A stretch of 64,000 bases of DNA from Sphingomonadales bacterium (lineage in GTDB: Bacteria; Pseudomonadota; Alphaproteobacteria; Sphingomonadales; Sphingomonadaceae): assembly GCA_016707885.1 (NCBI GenBank), contig JADJGU010000004.1, positions 62,001 to 126,000 on the forward strand. Direction: 5' to 3'. The notes beneath the pieces were generated by a model. That model saw only the letters and a list, made by a program, of their open reading frames with translations. It was not told the origin of the DNA and searched no databases. Numbering within the stretch: the first letter of the stretch is position 1; each line of letters starts with the position of its first letter. The translations under genes were made by a program, and so were the position numbers. Shown here one piece after another: positions 52,982 to 63,917 of the stretch.

Positions 52982-53905
52982 ATGCGTTTTCTGATGATCT
53001 TAGCGTTCAGCCTTTTGCTGCCTAATGCGGCACCCGCTGCTTCATTTGATAGAACCAGATCGTGCGAGCCTGCGCTGCTGGCAATGACATATAATATCCG
53101 CCTCGATACACAAGCAGACGGCGATAACAGCTGGGCTAAACGCAAACATCTTCTGTTCGGACAGATCGTCACAATGCGCCCCCATATTCTGGGACTGCAG
53201 GAAGTCCTGCCCAATCAGCAAGACGACCTGAAAGCGGTTCTTGCTGACTATGACTTTATCGGAGCAGGGAGGGATGACGGGAAATATGCAGGAGAAGCCT
53301 CACCTCTCATCATTGACCGAAAAATGTTCAAGATCGAGACAAGCGGAACATTCTGGCTGTCACCTACGCCGAATGTGCCGTCGTTGGGATGGGACGCGGC
53401 CTACAAGCGGGTTGCAACTTGGGCCCATCTGACAAGGCGCAGCGACAAGGCCAAGCTGCTGGTGATTAATTCGCATTGGGACCATTTGGGGTTGATCGCC
53501 CGCCAGAAAAGCGGAGCCCAGATACTCGAATGGATTTCCCGAAATCGGATAGCGGGCGAACAGGTCATTCTGCTGGGCGACTTTAACGCTGACGATACCG
53601 AGGAATCGGTTGCCCAACTGTCGCGCGAAATCAGCGGACACGCTATGTTGATGAACACCAGGGCTGCAGCGGCAGAGCGAAACTTTGGCCCTGCTATCAG
53701 CTTCAACGCATTCAACCCCTTCCCGACTTCGGGGAAGCTGATCGATCATATATTCGTCAGTCCGGGCATTTCAGTCCGCGCGCAAGGCGTGGTTGCGCAG
53801 CACGAAAATAGCCGTGTTCCGTCAGACCATTTTCCGGTCGTCGCTCTGCTTTATTTTCCTTCTTCCCGCAAATTTACGGGTTGCCGAATGACCAGGAAAA
53901 ATTGA
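52982..53905 (+). CDS. exported endonuclease/exonuclease/phosphatase (EEP) family protein
   Basis: Encodes 307 residues with a signal peptide (MRFLMILAFSLLLPNAAPAAS). The EEP metal-hydrolase fold is complete: MTYNIRLDT near residue 37, GLQEVLP with the metal glutamate, INSHWDH, GDFNADDTEES and the final SDHFPVVALL. Substrates in the family range from DNA to phospholipids and sugar phosphates; in glycan loci the role is unknown. ATG at 52982 follows AAGGA. It is the only plus-strand gene of the locus, divergent from the cupin-like gene by about 110 bases. Confidence 0.9.
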   Translation: MRFLMILAFSLLLPNAAPAASFDRTRSCEPALLAMTYNIRLDTQADGDNSWAKRKHLLFGQIVTMRPHILGLQEVLPNQQDDLKAVLADYDFIGAGRDDGKYAGEASPLIIDRKMFKIETSGTFWLSPTPNVPSLGWDAAYKRVATWAHLTRRSDKAKLLVINSHWDHLGLIARQKSGAQILEWISRNRIAGEQVILLGDFNADDTEESVAQLSREISGHAMLMNTRAAAAERNFGPAISFNAFNPFPTSGKLIDHIFVSPGISVRAQGVVAQHENSRVPSDHFPVVALLYFPSSRKFTGCRMTRKN

Positions 53906-53952
53906 CAACGGCTCTGCGAAAAGCAGCATTACCATTCAATACGGTCTGCAAA

Positions 53953-54678
53953 TTATGCCGGTCGAAATGCGCTTACTTTATCGACAAGGGCCTTCTCCAT
54001 CCGTTCATAGCCGGAAGCATTTGGATGCACCCCATCCGCCCCTAGTGTAACCGGAAGGGCTCCCTCGGCGTTGGCAAGGGCGTCATAATAGTCGACCAAT
54101 GTGAAGCGGTTGGATTTGCTGGACATTTGCAGCTTCCGATTGATCGCTCGAATCTTGCCAACCGGATCAATCTCGGGACGCCAGAAAAATTGCGCGGCAG
54201 GCGGGATTGTCCCGACCACCGGCCGGATGCCATTGGCCTTTGCCAATTGAACCATCGCGACAATGTTTGCGACCGTGGTATCCTCGGCAATCGGGCCGGT
54301 GTTGCTGGCTACATCGTTGGTGCCTGCGAGAATGTGAACTATTCTAGGACCGTGGGCGATGACATCTGACATCATCCGCAATAATATTTGCGGCGAAGTC
54401 TGGCCACCAATCCCACGATTGATCCGTTTCGGGCTGAAGAAACCGGGTCGCCTGTGCTTCCACAATTCGGTGATGGAATCGCCGATGAAGACGATATCGA
54501 TCTGCATGCCCTCCGAATGTAGCCGCGCATTGTCTTTCGCGTACCTGCCCAGCCATGGCCAGTCGGTTACCATGGCAGCATCATCTCGTCCGGGCTCGGC
54601 TGCTTTCGCCACAACAGGCACAAGTGTCGCCGCTGCCGCCCCGGCAATGATCGCACGTCGTGATGGCCTGGACTGCAT
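53953..54678 (-). CDS. SGNH/GDSL-family hydrolase, Tat-exported
   Basis: Encodes 241 residues. The start MQSRPSRRAIIAGAAAATLV is a twin-arginine type signal. All SGNH blocks are present: FIGDSITELW (serine), GIGGQT (glycine), LAGTNDVA (asparagine) and DGVHPNASGY (aspartate and histidine). Such enzymes remove acetyl or other acyl groups, often from sugars, so it may deacylate the glycan handled by this locus (inference). ATG at 54678 lies four bases after the transporter stop, so it is part of the same operon. Confidence 0.9.
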   Translation of the reverse strand: MQSRPSRRAIIAGAAAATLVPVVAKAAEPGRDDAAMVTDWPWLGRYAKDNARLHSEGMQIDIVFIGDSITELWKHRRPGFFSPKRINRGIGGQTSPQILLRMMSDVIAHGPRIVHILAGTNDVASNTGPIAEDTTVANIVAMVQLAKANGIRPVVGTIPPAAQFFWRPEIDPVGKIRAINRKLQMSSKSNRFTLVDYYDALANAEGALPVTLGADGVHPNASGYERMEKALVDKVSAFRPA

Positions 54679-54682
54679 AATA

Positions 54683-55961
54683 TCAATGTTCCACAGGGGC
54701 GCTTGCGCCATCGACATGATAGACTTTCGCGCGTTGTGACAGCAGCCCGAAAATCGCAATCACGGCATAGGCCGTCATAGGAATGGTGAACGATAGGGTC
54801 AGGCTTGATTGATCTGCCATCTGCCCGACCACATAGGGCAAAATCGCACCGCCAACGATTGCAACACATAAAAGACCCGAGGTCGAAGCCTGTGACACGC
54901 CCTCTCTCAAGCGTAATAGTGAAAATCGTCGGAAACATGATCGAATTGAACAATCCAACGGACAATGCGGCGTAACCCGCCATCGGCCCACCGCTGAATG
55001 CAACCGTCAAACAGAGCAAGGAAGCAAATCCGGCCGCCGTCATCAACAATTTGGGTGCGGCAAGCCGGGTGAGCAAATAGGAGCCGACAAAACGCCCGAT
55101 CAAGGCACCCATCCAATAGATGTTGGCGAGATAGAAACCTGCGGTTTCGAGTGGCAGGTCCATGATCTCGGGCTGGTTGAGAAAATTGATCATGATGCTG
55201 CCGATCGACACTTCAGCCCCGACATATAGTCCGATTGCAACCGACCCGAATAAAGCCCAACGCGATTTCAACGCGTCTAGAACCGACCCTCCTCCCGCGT
55301 CTGCGACGCCGTCCGCTGCATCGCTGATCCGCCTTCGCGAAAACCAGATGAAGGCCATTAGCCCCGCCAGCAACGCCGCTATGATCAGAAAGGCATGTGA
55401 CACAGCCTGCAACGCCAAAATGCGGTCCGCAGCATTGGTGATCGGTGCGTGACCTGATTTGAGCACCTCCTCGCCCAGCATGACTTTCGAACCAAAATTG
55501 ACACCCAGCACCACACCAAGCGAGTTGAACGCCTGGGCGAATGTCAGCCGGAAATGGCTGCTTTCAGGTGGGCCTAGCGCTGCCGCAAGCGGATTGGCTG
55601 CAACCTGCAAGGTGGTAATACCGATCCCCAAAACGAATAAGGCGGCCAAGATCAAGGAGTAGTCCTGGTAGCGGACGATGAACTGCACCAGCAGGCAGCC
55701 GATGATCATGGTCGTCAGTGCCAGCAATATTGATCGTACCGAGCCAACTCGATTCAGCAGCGCGGCTGCAGGAAAGGACATGAAGCCATAAGCGGCGAAG
55801 AAGACGAGCTGCGTCATCAGCGCTTCGGTATAGCTGAGATGGAAACTGGCTTTGAGCGAGGCAATCAGCGGGTCATTGTTTGAGGTGATGAAGCCCCAGG
55901 CAAAGAATAGCGTGGTGACTGAAATGAAAGCCGCTGATATCCCCGAAATATAGTCTTTCAT
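54683..55961 (-). CDS. FucP/GluP-type sugar:proton symporter, MFS (frameshifted)
   Basis: About 426 residues over two frames, with twelve membrane segments. ITSNNDPLIASLKASFHLSY in the first segments, FVLGIGITTLQVAANPLAAALGP and FAQAFNSLGVVLG identify the fucose/glucose-galactose symporter branch. Near 54900 the frame changes and continues as SQASTSGLLCVAIVGGAILPYVVG to the end at 54683. It would take up the monosaccharide released by the GH30 and GH3 enzymes, across the inner membrane. It lies 17 bases after the GH30 gene. Confidence 0.9.
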
Positions 55962-55978
55962 TTCGGCCTCCCCCGCCC

Positions 55979-57385
55979 TTATTGCGGGAGCAATTTGTAA
56001 GTTGCAACCGATCCAGCAGGCATGGTTGCAGCAAATTTCTTTCCGCCGACGTCGAACGACAAGCTTCGTTCCATGCCCGCGCCATTCAACACTATCAATG
56101 TGATTGGTCCCTTGGCACCCTTCTGGAAGGCTACACTTTCGATAGCCTTGTTGCTGCTATTGCTGGCGATACGGACTGCTCCGACAGGGACAAATTTGCT
56201 GGCATGGGCGAAGGCGTAATATTCGGGCTCACGCGTTACTTCACCGCTGATCGAGTTGATCGTGACCAACCCCCGGCAATCACCACAGCCGCCTAAATGC
56301 GGGCCGTGCTTTTCATCGAGAGCGAGGTTCCACATCACCACGCCTCTGGCCCAGTTGCGCGTCGTGCCGATGATCAGTTGGCGCATGGCCCAGTTGAACG
56401 ACTTGCTCCAATCGCCGCTCCAGTTGCCGCTGGCACATTCGGTGAACCAGACTTCCTTGGACGGAAAACGATCGCGCACGACCGACTGCGCTGCGACGTC
56501 CCCTGCATAACAGTGCCACGCCACGCCGTCGACAAAGGCCGAGGCCTTTGCATCGGACAGCACCGCTGCCGGGCTTTCGGGTTGGTCCCAATTATGATCC
56601 CAGTCGAGCAGCTTCGTGCCCGGCAGTGTTCGCCGCATCAGCGGGCCGAGGTGGTTGGCAATAAATTCGGCTCGTTCGGCAGGCTCCACTCGCATGCCCG
56701 GATAATTCTCCGGTTCGAAGTGCGGTTCGTTCTGGATCGTTAAAATGTCGACCGGTGTGCCAGCCTTGCGCATCGCCTGCGTGTAACTGACAAGATAGCG
56801 TGCAAAGCTACCATAATTTTCGGGTTTCAACCGGCCCTTGATCAGGCTGTTGCTCGTTTTCATCCATGCTGGTGCACTCCACGGCGTTGCGATCACCTGA
56901 AGACGCGGATTGATTTTCCGTATCGCCTTGAGCGTGGGAATCAGGTGCGCGCGTGCAGGCGTAATGTCCGCCACAGGATTTCCCGGAGTATCAGCATAGG
57001 TGTAATGGCTTTGCGAGAAATCCGATGCGCCAACGGTAATGCGCGTGACGCTGAAACCAATGCTATCACGCACACTGAACAATTCGCGCAACAGGTCGTT
57101 GCGCGCTTTCTCGGACATCCGGGTCTGGATCAGCCAAGCAGTCGCATCGGTAATCGAGGCGCCAAAGCCGGCCATCCGCTGGTATCGGGTTTTGGGGTCG
57201 ACTATGATGTCGGCCTGCTGGCCTGCGGGCAATGTAACCGTTTTTATGTCAGCCATCGGAGCCAAACGCTGGCTGCCATCCGCGCTGGTCAGCCAACCTT
57301 GAACGACGGGCGTTTTCGCCTGCGCAGCACAGGCAACCGAAAGCATGGCCGCCAACAAGCAGCCATTACGAAAGGATGAGCTCAC
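55979..57385 (-). CDS. GH30-family glycoside hydrolase, exported
   Basis: Encodes 468 residues with a signal peptide (FRNGCLLAAMLSVACAAQA). The barrel is complete: MAGFGASITDATAWL (71-85), acid/base glutamate E220 in LTIQNEP and the nucleophile E316 in VWFTECASG; a small beta domain follows. This is GH30, which includes glucosylceramidases and endo-beta-1,6-glucanases. GTG at 57385 overlaps the stop of the flavoprotein gene (GTGA) and begins the signal peptide; an upstream TTG is less likely. With the GH3 gene it suggests a beta-glucan-like substrate. Confidence 0.92.
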   Translation of the reverse strand: MSSSFRNGCLLAAMLSVACAAQAKTPVVQGWLTSADGSQRLAPMADIKTVTLPAGQQADIIVDPKTRYQRMAGFGASITDATAWLIQTRMSEKARNDLLRELFSVRDSIGFSVTRITVGASDFSQSHYTYADTPGNPVADITPARAHLIPTLKAIRKINPRLQVIATPWSAPAWMKTSNSLIKGRLKPENYGSFARYLVSYTQAMRKAGTPVDILTIQNEPHFEPENYPGMRVEPAERAEFIANHLGPLMRRTLPGTKLLDWDHNWDQPESPAAVLSDAKASAFVDGVAWHCYAGDVAAQSVVRDRFPSKEVWFTECASGNWSGDWSKSFNWAMRQLIIGTTRNWARGVVMWNLALDEKHGPHLGGCGDCRGLVTINSISGEVTREPEYYAFAHASKFVPVGAVRIASNSSNKAIESVAFQKGAKGPITLIVLNGAGMERSLSFDVGGKKFAATMPAGSVATYKLLPQ

Positions 57386-58893
57386 ATCGCCGCCTTTACA
57401 TCGCAATATTTGGCGACAAAGTCGGCATGGCTAGGCATGACGTCGACACATTTTCCGATCACATTTTCGATGTTGCCCAGAAACTGGGCAATCTGTGCCT
57501 CGCTTTTCACATCGACCAGCGGGTCATAGCCTTCGGGGATGATGCTCTGCCCCAGCATCACTTGGATCCAGCTTTCTTCGCTGAACAGTTCCTCGTCTTC
57601 ACGGAAGATGCGCCCATTGGCGCGGAAAAGCTTTATCTTGCGCTGAAGCGTCGCGGGCACTTCCATGTCGCGGCAATAGCGCCAGAAGGGCGTGTCGTCG
57701 CGCTTGGTCGCCTTGTAGTGGAGGATGATAAAGTCGCGCACCCGCTCATATTCGAAGTCTGTCTGGCGATTGAATTCATCGATATTGGCTTGGTCGAAGC
57801 CGCCATCGGGGAATAGCCGGATCAATCGGACCAGCGACGACTGAATCAGGAAAAGCGAGGTTGATTCAAGCGGCTCGAGAAATCCTGCGGCCAGCCCGAC
57901 CGCCACGCAATTCTTGTTCCACACCTTTTTGCGCTTGCCGGTAGTGAAACGGATGCGGTTCGGCTCTGCGAGCTGCTCACCATCAAGATTTGAAAGCAGG
58001 ATGCGCTCTGCCTCGGCCTCGTCCATATACTGGCTCGAATAAACATGCCCGTTGCCGGTGCGATGCTGCAAAGGAATACGCCATTGCCAGCCGGCGCCAT
58101 GCGCGGTGGCTTTTGTGTAAGGCGTGAAATTGTCTGATCGGGCACAGGGCACGGCCAACGCGCGGTCGCATGGCAGCCAGTGCGTCCAGTCTTCATAGCC
58201 GGTTTGCAGGGCTTGTTCGCTGATCAGGCTGCGGAAACCCGAGCAATCGATGAACAGGTCAGCCTCGATGCGTTCGCCGCTTTCGAGCGTGACGGCCTCG
58301 ACAAAACCGTCCTTCGTGCGCAGCGAAACATCAGTGATCTTACCTTCGGTACGGATAACGCCGCGGTCTTCGGAATATTTCCGAAGATATTGGGCATAAA
58401 GACCAGCATCGAAATGATAGGCATGTGCGATATGGGCTATCGGAGAATCCGCCATATCCGGCCTTGCAGTCATGAACTTGTTGGTCGCGCAAGCGGCCGT
58501 ATTGATCGAGAAATTGGCAAAATCCGATGCTTCGCCCATCAGCTTCATTTTGAGCCAATATTGGTGACAGCGCAGCCAGCCCAGATCTTGGCCGATTACG
58601 CCAAAGCCATGGATATAGCTGGAGCCAATATGATCCCAGTTATTAAACTGGATGCCCAGTTTGAATGTGCCCTGCGTCAGCCGCATAAAATGCGCTTCGT
58701 CCAGCTCGAGCAGTTCGTTGAATTTCTTGATCGCCGGGATCGTTGCTTCACCAACACCGACGGTGCCGATATCCTCGGATTCGACCAACCGGATTTTGTA
58801 GAGGCCCTGGAACAGATGCGACAGCAACGCTGCCGCCATCCAGCCGGAAGAGCCACCTCCGACGATCAATATTGTCTTCAATCGACCCGACAT
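57382..58893 (-). CDS. tryptophan-halogenase-like flavoprotein
   Basis: Encodes 503 residues. The FAD site VGGGSSGWMAA (11-21), the lysine corresponding to the catalytic one in PrnA (K78 in TFKLGIQF), the WxWxIP motif (269-274, WQWRIP) and the block EPLEST with E343 are all present. In true halogenases FADH2 and O2 yield HOCl, which is channelled to the lysine. Homologues in TonB-receptor/glycan loci of sphingomonads, caulobacters and xanthomonads are common, and their substrate is not known. Tight coupling to the GH30 gene suggests a role in carbohydrate use or its regulation, not in antibiotic synthesis. Confidence 0.92.
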   Translation of the reverse strand: MSGRLKTILIVGGGSSGWMAAALLSHLFQGLYKIRLVESEDIGTVGVGEATIPAIKKFNELLELDEAHFMRLTQGTFKLGIQFNNWDHIGSSYIHGFGVIGQDLGWLRCHQYWLKMKLMGEASDFANFSINTAACATNKFMTARPDMADSPIAHIAHAYHFDAGLYAQYLRKYSEDRGVIRTEGKITDVSLRTKDGFVEAVTLESGERIEADLFIDCSGFRSLISEQALQTGYEDWTHWLPCDRALAVPCARSDNFTPYTKATAHGAGWQWRIPLQHRTGNGHVYSSQYMDEAEAERILLSNLDGEQLAEPNRIRFTTGKRKKVWNKNCVAVGLAAGFLEPLESTSLFLIQSSLVRLIRLFPDGGFDQANIDEFNRQTDFEYERVRDFIILHYKATKRDDTPFWRYCRDMEVPATLQRKIKLFRANGRIFREDEELFSEESWIQVMLGQSIIPEGYDPLVDVKSEAQIAQFLGNIENVIGKCVDVMPSHADFVAKYCDVKAAM

Positions 58894-58922
58894 TGTTGAA
58901 AGTCCTCTCTGCTCCGTCGGGA

Positions 58923-60889
58923 TTATTCGGCCAATGCCGGGCAGGTTTCAACCCCGTCCTCGGGCAGACGGCCCAAATTCGATTTCTTGGCAAGTTTCAG
59001 GCCATAGCCGCGACGAAACAGGACGGGTTTTCTTGCCGTTTCCGGGCAGGAAGCCCTCGGCCAGTCAAAAGGCAATTTACCTTGAAAATCCTTTGCGCCG
59101 CCGAACAGTACATCCGTGACGCCCTGCCCTTCGGTTCCAGGCAACCAAGCCGCGATAAAGGTATCGGACATATTGATCAGGTCATTTGCATATACCGGAC
59201 GCCCCGAAAACAGCACCGACACCACCGGTACGCCTTTGCCCGACACGCGTTCCAGCGTGGCATAATCTTCCGGATAGCGTTCAGAATGGCGGAGCGATGC
59301 TGGGTAGCTGATATCCCCCTTCATTTCTGCATAGGGCTTCTCTGCGTGGACCACGACAACCGCGTCATAGCTCTTCACATCGATACCGATGGCATCAGCA
59401 CTAAAGTCGACTTTGCCACCGTCACTGACTGCCTTTTGCAGCGCCGACAGCATGTCGTCGGCCAGTGGATAGTCATTGTCGTCGGTCTCATCGCCCTGCC
59501 ACGTCAGCGACCAGCCGCCAAGCTGCGCGGTCACCTTGTCCGCGCCCTTGCCGACGAGCAGGATTTTGGCGTTGCGCTTCAGCGGCAGCGGCGAACGGGC
59601 GTTGTTTTTGAGCAGCACCAACGATTTCGAAACCGCCTCACGAGCAGTCGCGCGTGCCGCATCGCTCGCCATGTCCGCCTCCGCGCTCGCAGCCGGTATC
59701 GGCGACCGGTCGAACAACCCGCTACGCATCTTGACGCGCAGGATGCGGGTCACGGCATCGTCGATACGGCTCATCGGTATGACGCCCTTTTCAACATCGG
59801 CGATGGTTTCCTCGATGAACTGCTTCCAGTCGTCAGGCACCATGATCATGTCGATTCCGGCGTTGATCGCCTGCGGGCAATGTGTGCGCGTGCAGCCGGC
59901 GACCTGTTCGATCGCATTCCAGTCCGATACCACGATGCCATCAAAGCCGAGCTTGCCCTTGAGGACATCAGTGATGAGTTCACGGTTGCCATGCATCTTT
60001 CCATGAGGCTTGCCGACACCAGTGTCGGTCCAGCTGCTATAGGAAATCATCACGGTCTGGACGCCGCCTTCAAGCGCGCCGAAGTAGCCAAGAGCGTGGG
60101 TACGGATCAGCTGCTCGCGCGTGGTCCGCGTTTCACCCTGGTCCTTACCCAGATAGGTGCCCCCATCACCCAGAAAGTGCTTCACCGAAGCAATGGTTGT
60201 ATCGGACCCGGTCAGATTCCCTGCATGCCTCTGACAAATTCGACCGCATATTGCTGGACGAGCGTGGGGTCCGAAGAATAGCTTTCGTAGGTCCGCCCCC
60301 AACGCGGATTTTGCACGACTGCAACCGTTGGCGCGAACGCCCACGTAATGCCTGTTGCGCGCACTTGCTTGGCGGTGAGATGCGCGATGCGACCGACCAA
60401 TTTGGGATCGTGCGCCGCACCAAGGCCGATATTGTGCGGGAACAACGTGGTCTTGAAGACATTGTTGTGGCCGTGCACCGCATCGGTTCCCCAGATGACG
60501 GGGATTTTCACCTTCATGTCGGTTGCCATCGATGCCTTGTAATGCGCATCAGCCAGCGCGACCCAGTCCGCTACTGTCGCCTGCTTTTTCCCACTCGGCC
60601 ATGCGCCACCACCGTTGAGGATCGAGCCGAGATAATGTTCGCGCACCTGATCGGGCGTGACCGAGCGGATATCGGCTTGCGTCATCTGTCCGATTTTCTG
60701 CCGCAAGTTCATGCCTGCCACGATTTCGGATATACGAGCCTCCATCGCGGCGTCTTTTGCGACGGGATGGGTAAGAACAGGCCAATCGACCGAAGCTTTG
60801 GCGCTGAGCCCCGAAGCAACCATACCACCCAGCAATACCACACCCAATCTACCGGCTAGTGCGAAACGAAGCAGGCTTTCCTTAGTCAC
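58923..60889 (-). CDS. GH3-family beta-glucosidase, exported (frameshifted)
   Basis: About 655 residues over two frames. The N-terminal signal (LLRFALAGRLGVVLLGGMVASGLSAKA) is followed by the GH3 barrel (GQMTQADIRSVTPDQV, IPVIWGTDAVHGHNNV, FAPTVAVVQNPRWGRTYESY). The frame changes near 60225; the other frame continues as TIASVKHFLGDGGT and the nucleophile aspartate in IVVSDWNAI. The C-terminal domain (LVGKGADKVTAQLGGW to RRGYGLKL) is complete. It probably removes terminal glucose from oligosaccharides in the periplasm. GTG at 60889 has AAGGG upstream; GTG at 60898 is the alternative. Confidence 0.92.
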
Positions 60890-61044
60890 TTGGCACACCC
60901 TTTTTCATTCAACATTCCTCCATTGCCAAAAAATACCGGCGCGATGTGCGACCCAAAGCCATCGCGCCGGAAGGTAAGGAGGAGAGACTCTCTTATGCGT
61001 TTCGTACCGGGGCCGAATGCAAACACACCCGGCCCTGGCATTTC

Positions 61045-63917
61045 TCAGAAGCGGTAGTTGATACCGAAGAGGAACTGCCGCCCATATTTTTCGTAGGTTT
61101 CGGGCAGGAACGATCCATCCGTCGTCCGTGGGCCGCCACCATCTACGCCAAGCCGCGTGCGGTAAGGCGAGTCTGTCAGGTTGTTGACCTGCAGCAACAC
61201 GCCCAGACCAGCGAGCGACGAGCCTTCCTGGAAGGTATAGCCGACCTGTGCATCCAGCTGATCGTCGGCGAGGATTTCCGGTCAAGCCGCGCACCGCGAA
61301 CAGTTGCGTGACCTTCACCCTTAAATGCCGAGCGGTAACGATAGCTGGCACGCGCCTGGAAACCCCATTTTTCGAAATAGCCGGTCAGGTTGTACACCGT
61401 TCCAGAAAGCCCCGGGATTCGCGTTGCCTGTACGGTTGTCGGATTGGTGCTGGCCGTCGGACGCAGGTTCGATTTGGTATAGGAATAGCTTCCAATGAAA
61501 CCGAAACCATCCAGCGCTGACGTCAGTTTGCCGAATTCCAGCGCGGCGCTGATTTCGATACCCTTGATCGATCCACCCTTGCCATTTGCAGGCTGGTTGA
61601 TCTGCCCGATCGGGCTGATAATCACGCCTGCCGGAATGTTCGATGCGGTCGGCGGCAGAGGCAGGCCAGTAAAGTCGAACTGCTGCCGTTGGGTATAGAT
61701 GTAATTGTCCAGATCCTTGTAGAAACCGGCAATGCTGATGTAGCTCGCCTTGCCGAGATACCATTCATAGGCAAGGTCGACAGCTTTTGCGCGCCACGGT
61801 TCGAGATCCGGATTGCCACCGCTGGCGGACCACGGGTTCACAGTTTGGCCGGGGACGCATGGCGGGCTGCCGCCGCAAGGATTGCCAAAGCTGGGCGTGA
61901 AGTTGGCCCGCATTTCATCCATACGTGGCCGCGCAAGCACCTTCGCTGCGGCAAAACGCAGACGATGGCCACCACCCAGATCGTAAACCAGGTTCAGGCT
62001 GGGCAAGACATCGGTGTAGCTCTTGCTCTTGTTCACCGCGACAACTTGCGTCGGCGATTGCGTCTGGTTAATCGCACTGCCGCTGGAAGATTGCCGCTGG
62101 TTGACCACCTGGACACCGATATTGCCGCGCAGATTGCCGGAATTGATCGTAGCCTTCGCGCGGAAGGTCAGGACTTCTTCATTGATACCCCAGGCTTTGT
62201 CATAGGTATCGTTGTTGATGAAGGTGATGCGGTCATAATATTGCGGGATGGCATCACGCAGGTTGACCGAAAGAACCTCGCCAAAGCCAGCATAACCGAG
62301 CGATGTCGGCGACACGAGGAAGTCGGAGCCGACCAATGTCTGCAAGCGCCCGTTTTTGAGCATCAGGTCATATTCGTCGACCCGCTTGTTCTTGTCGCGG
62401 CTGGTAAAGTTCAAGCCAGCATCGATGCTGTCGAAAAAGCCATCGAGATCATATTGGAAGCCGAGGTCGATTGAATAGACCTCTTCCTTGACATGCGGTT
62501 CCTTGGTCTGACCGTCATGGCCCCAACCGCCCCATGGCGCGCGATCACCCAGAGAAACGCGTGACGCGTCGGCATAGTTGAGACCTTCGGAATAGGTTGG
62601 GAACTGCCCGTTGAGCAATCCGTTGATATCCCACCCGATGGTATCAAATGTGCGGTTATTGTTCTGGGTGGCAGAGGTCACGCAGCAACCAAGACGGGCA
62701 TAGGTGTCGGTGATGCTCTCATCACGCTTGTTCCGCGAATAGGACAGGTCGGCCAAAAAGCTCAGCCGGTCGGTCATGTCAAACTCTCCATTCAGGCCAG
62801 CCGAAAAGAGGTCGTCCTTGCGCGTATTGTAATCGTTGCGGATTATTGGAGCGACGCCGGTATTGCTACCGGTAACGCCGACGCTGGTTCCGCCAACATC
62901 CGTTGTGGTCACATTCGCAAAAGTCTGATTGTCGGCCCAGACATTCGAAAACCATTGCGCACCGCGCATCGTTTCGCGCTGTTTGAAGGTCGAATAATAA
63001 AGGTCAGCCGTCACATGGGTCCGGTCATCCGGCTGCCACTCAAGGATACCGATAGCTGCATCGCGCTTGTTCAAACGCGAGTAAGCAAAGATTTCCTGAC
63101 CGGTCAGGAAGGATGAACTGCGTGCAGCTGCAGGCGTGATCCGGTTTTCCTGTCCGCAGCAGAATGTTTCGTAATTATAAGCCTTGTAGTGGCGGTTTTG
63201 CGACGGCGCGTCGAGATGCGCAAAGCCCACCGCCCAGCCGAGCGTCCCAGCTTCATTCTGGTCGATATAAGATGCGCTGAAGCGGCCGCCATAATTGCGG
63301 ACGTCGGAATTCAGCTTGCTTCCCGAATTGACTTCGCCGCGCAGGTTGACCGCAAAAGCCCGCCGTCCGAATTCGAGCGGACGTACGGTGCGCAAGTCAG
63401 CGGTACCAGCAAGGCCCATGCCCGAAATGCTGGCATCTGGGGTCTTGTAGACGACCACGCTCGACAGCAGTTCCGAGGGATATTGGTCAAATTCAACCGC
63501 GCGATTGTCCCCCGAGCTTGCCTGTTGGCGCCCGTTGAGCAGCGTTGTCGAGAAATCCGGTGCAAGTCCGCGGATCGAGATAACCTGCGCACGTCCATTG
63601 ACGCGCTGCGCCGTCAGGCCGGGAAGCCGGGCAATCGATTCCGCGATCGACACGTCGGGCAGCTTCCCGATGTCTTCGGCGGACACAGCTTCAACAATCG
63701 AAAGCTCTTCACGCTTGGTGTTGATCGAGGTTGCCAAGCCGTAACGCAAGCCGGTGACAATGATCTCACCTTCTTCCTCGACTACCGCTTCGTCCGATGC
63801 ATCCGCCGCATCCTGTGCATAGCCAACTGTCGAAATCGACACAGCCATCGCCACCGCAGACGCTTTCAGTCCAAGGTTGAGCAGCCGATTCGAACGACCC
63901 GATTCACGTAATTTCAT
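61045..63917 (-). CDS. TonB-dependent outer-membrane receptor (frameshifted near the end)
   Basis: About 957 residues. A signal peptide (KASAVAMAVSISTVGYAQ) is followed by an acidic stretch and the TonB-box-like EGEIIVTGLRYG, a plug domain (AEDIGKLPDVSIAESIARLPG, ISIRGLAPDFSTTLLNGR) and a long barrel. The plug motifs are those of the glycan-type receptors of this order. Near 61277 the frame changes; the other frame continues as ADDQLDAQVGYTFQEG, VLLQVNNLTDSPYRTR and ends in YGRQFLFGINYRF, the usual last strand with aromatic F, stop at 61045-61047. It starts the leftward operon and presumably imports the substrate of the GH3 and GH30 enzymes. Confidence 0.94.

Noticed and set aside
57382..58893. 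A halogenated natural-product cluster
   Set aside because: No synthase, peptide synthetase or tailoring genes are nearby. All neighbours are for glycan uptake and hydrolysis.
58743..60281. A 512-codon open frame on the plus strand opposite GH3 and the halogenase-like gene
   Set aside because: Antisense shadow; the minus-strand products have complete catalytic motifs, the plus-strand one has none.
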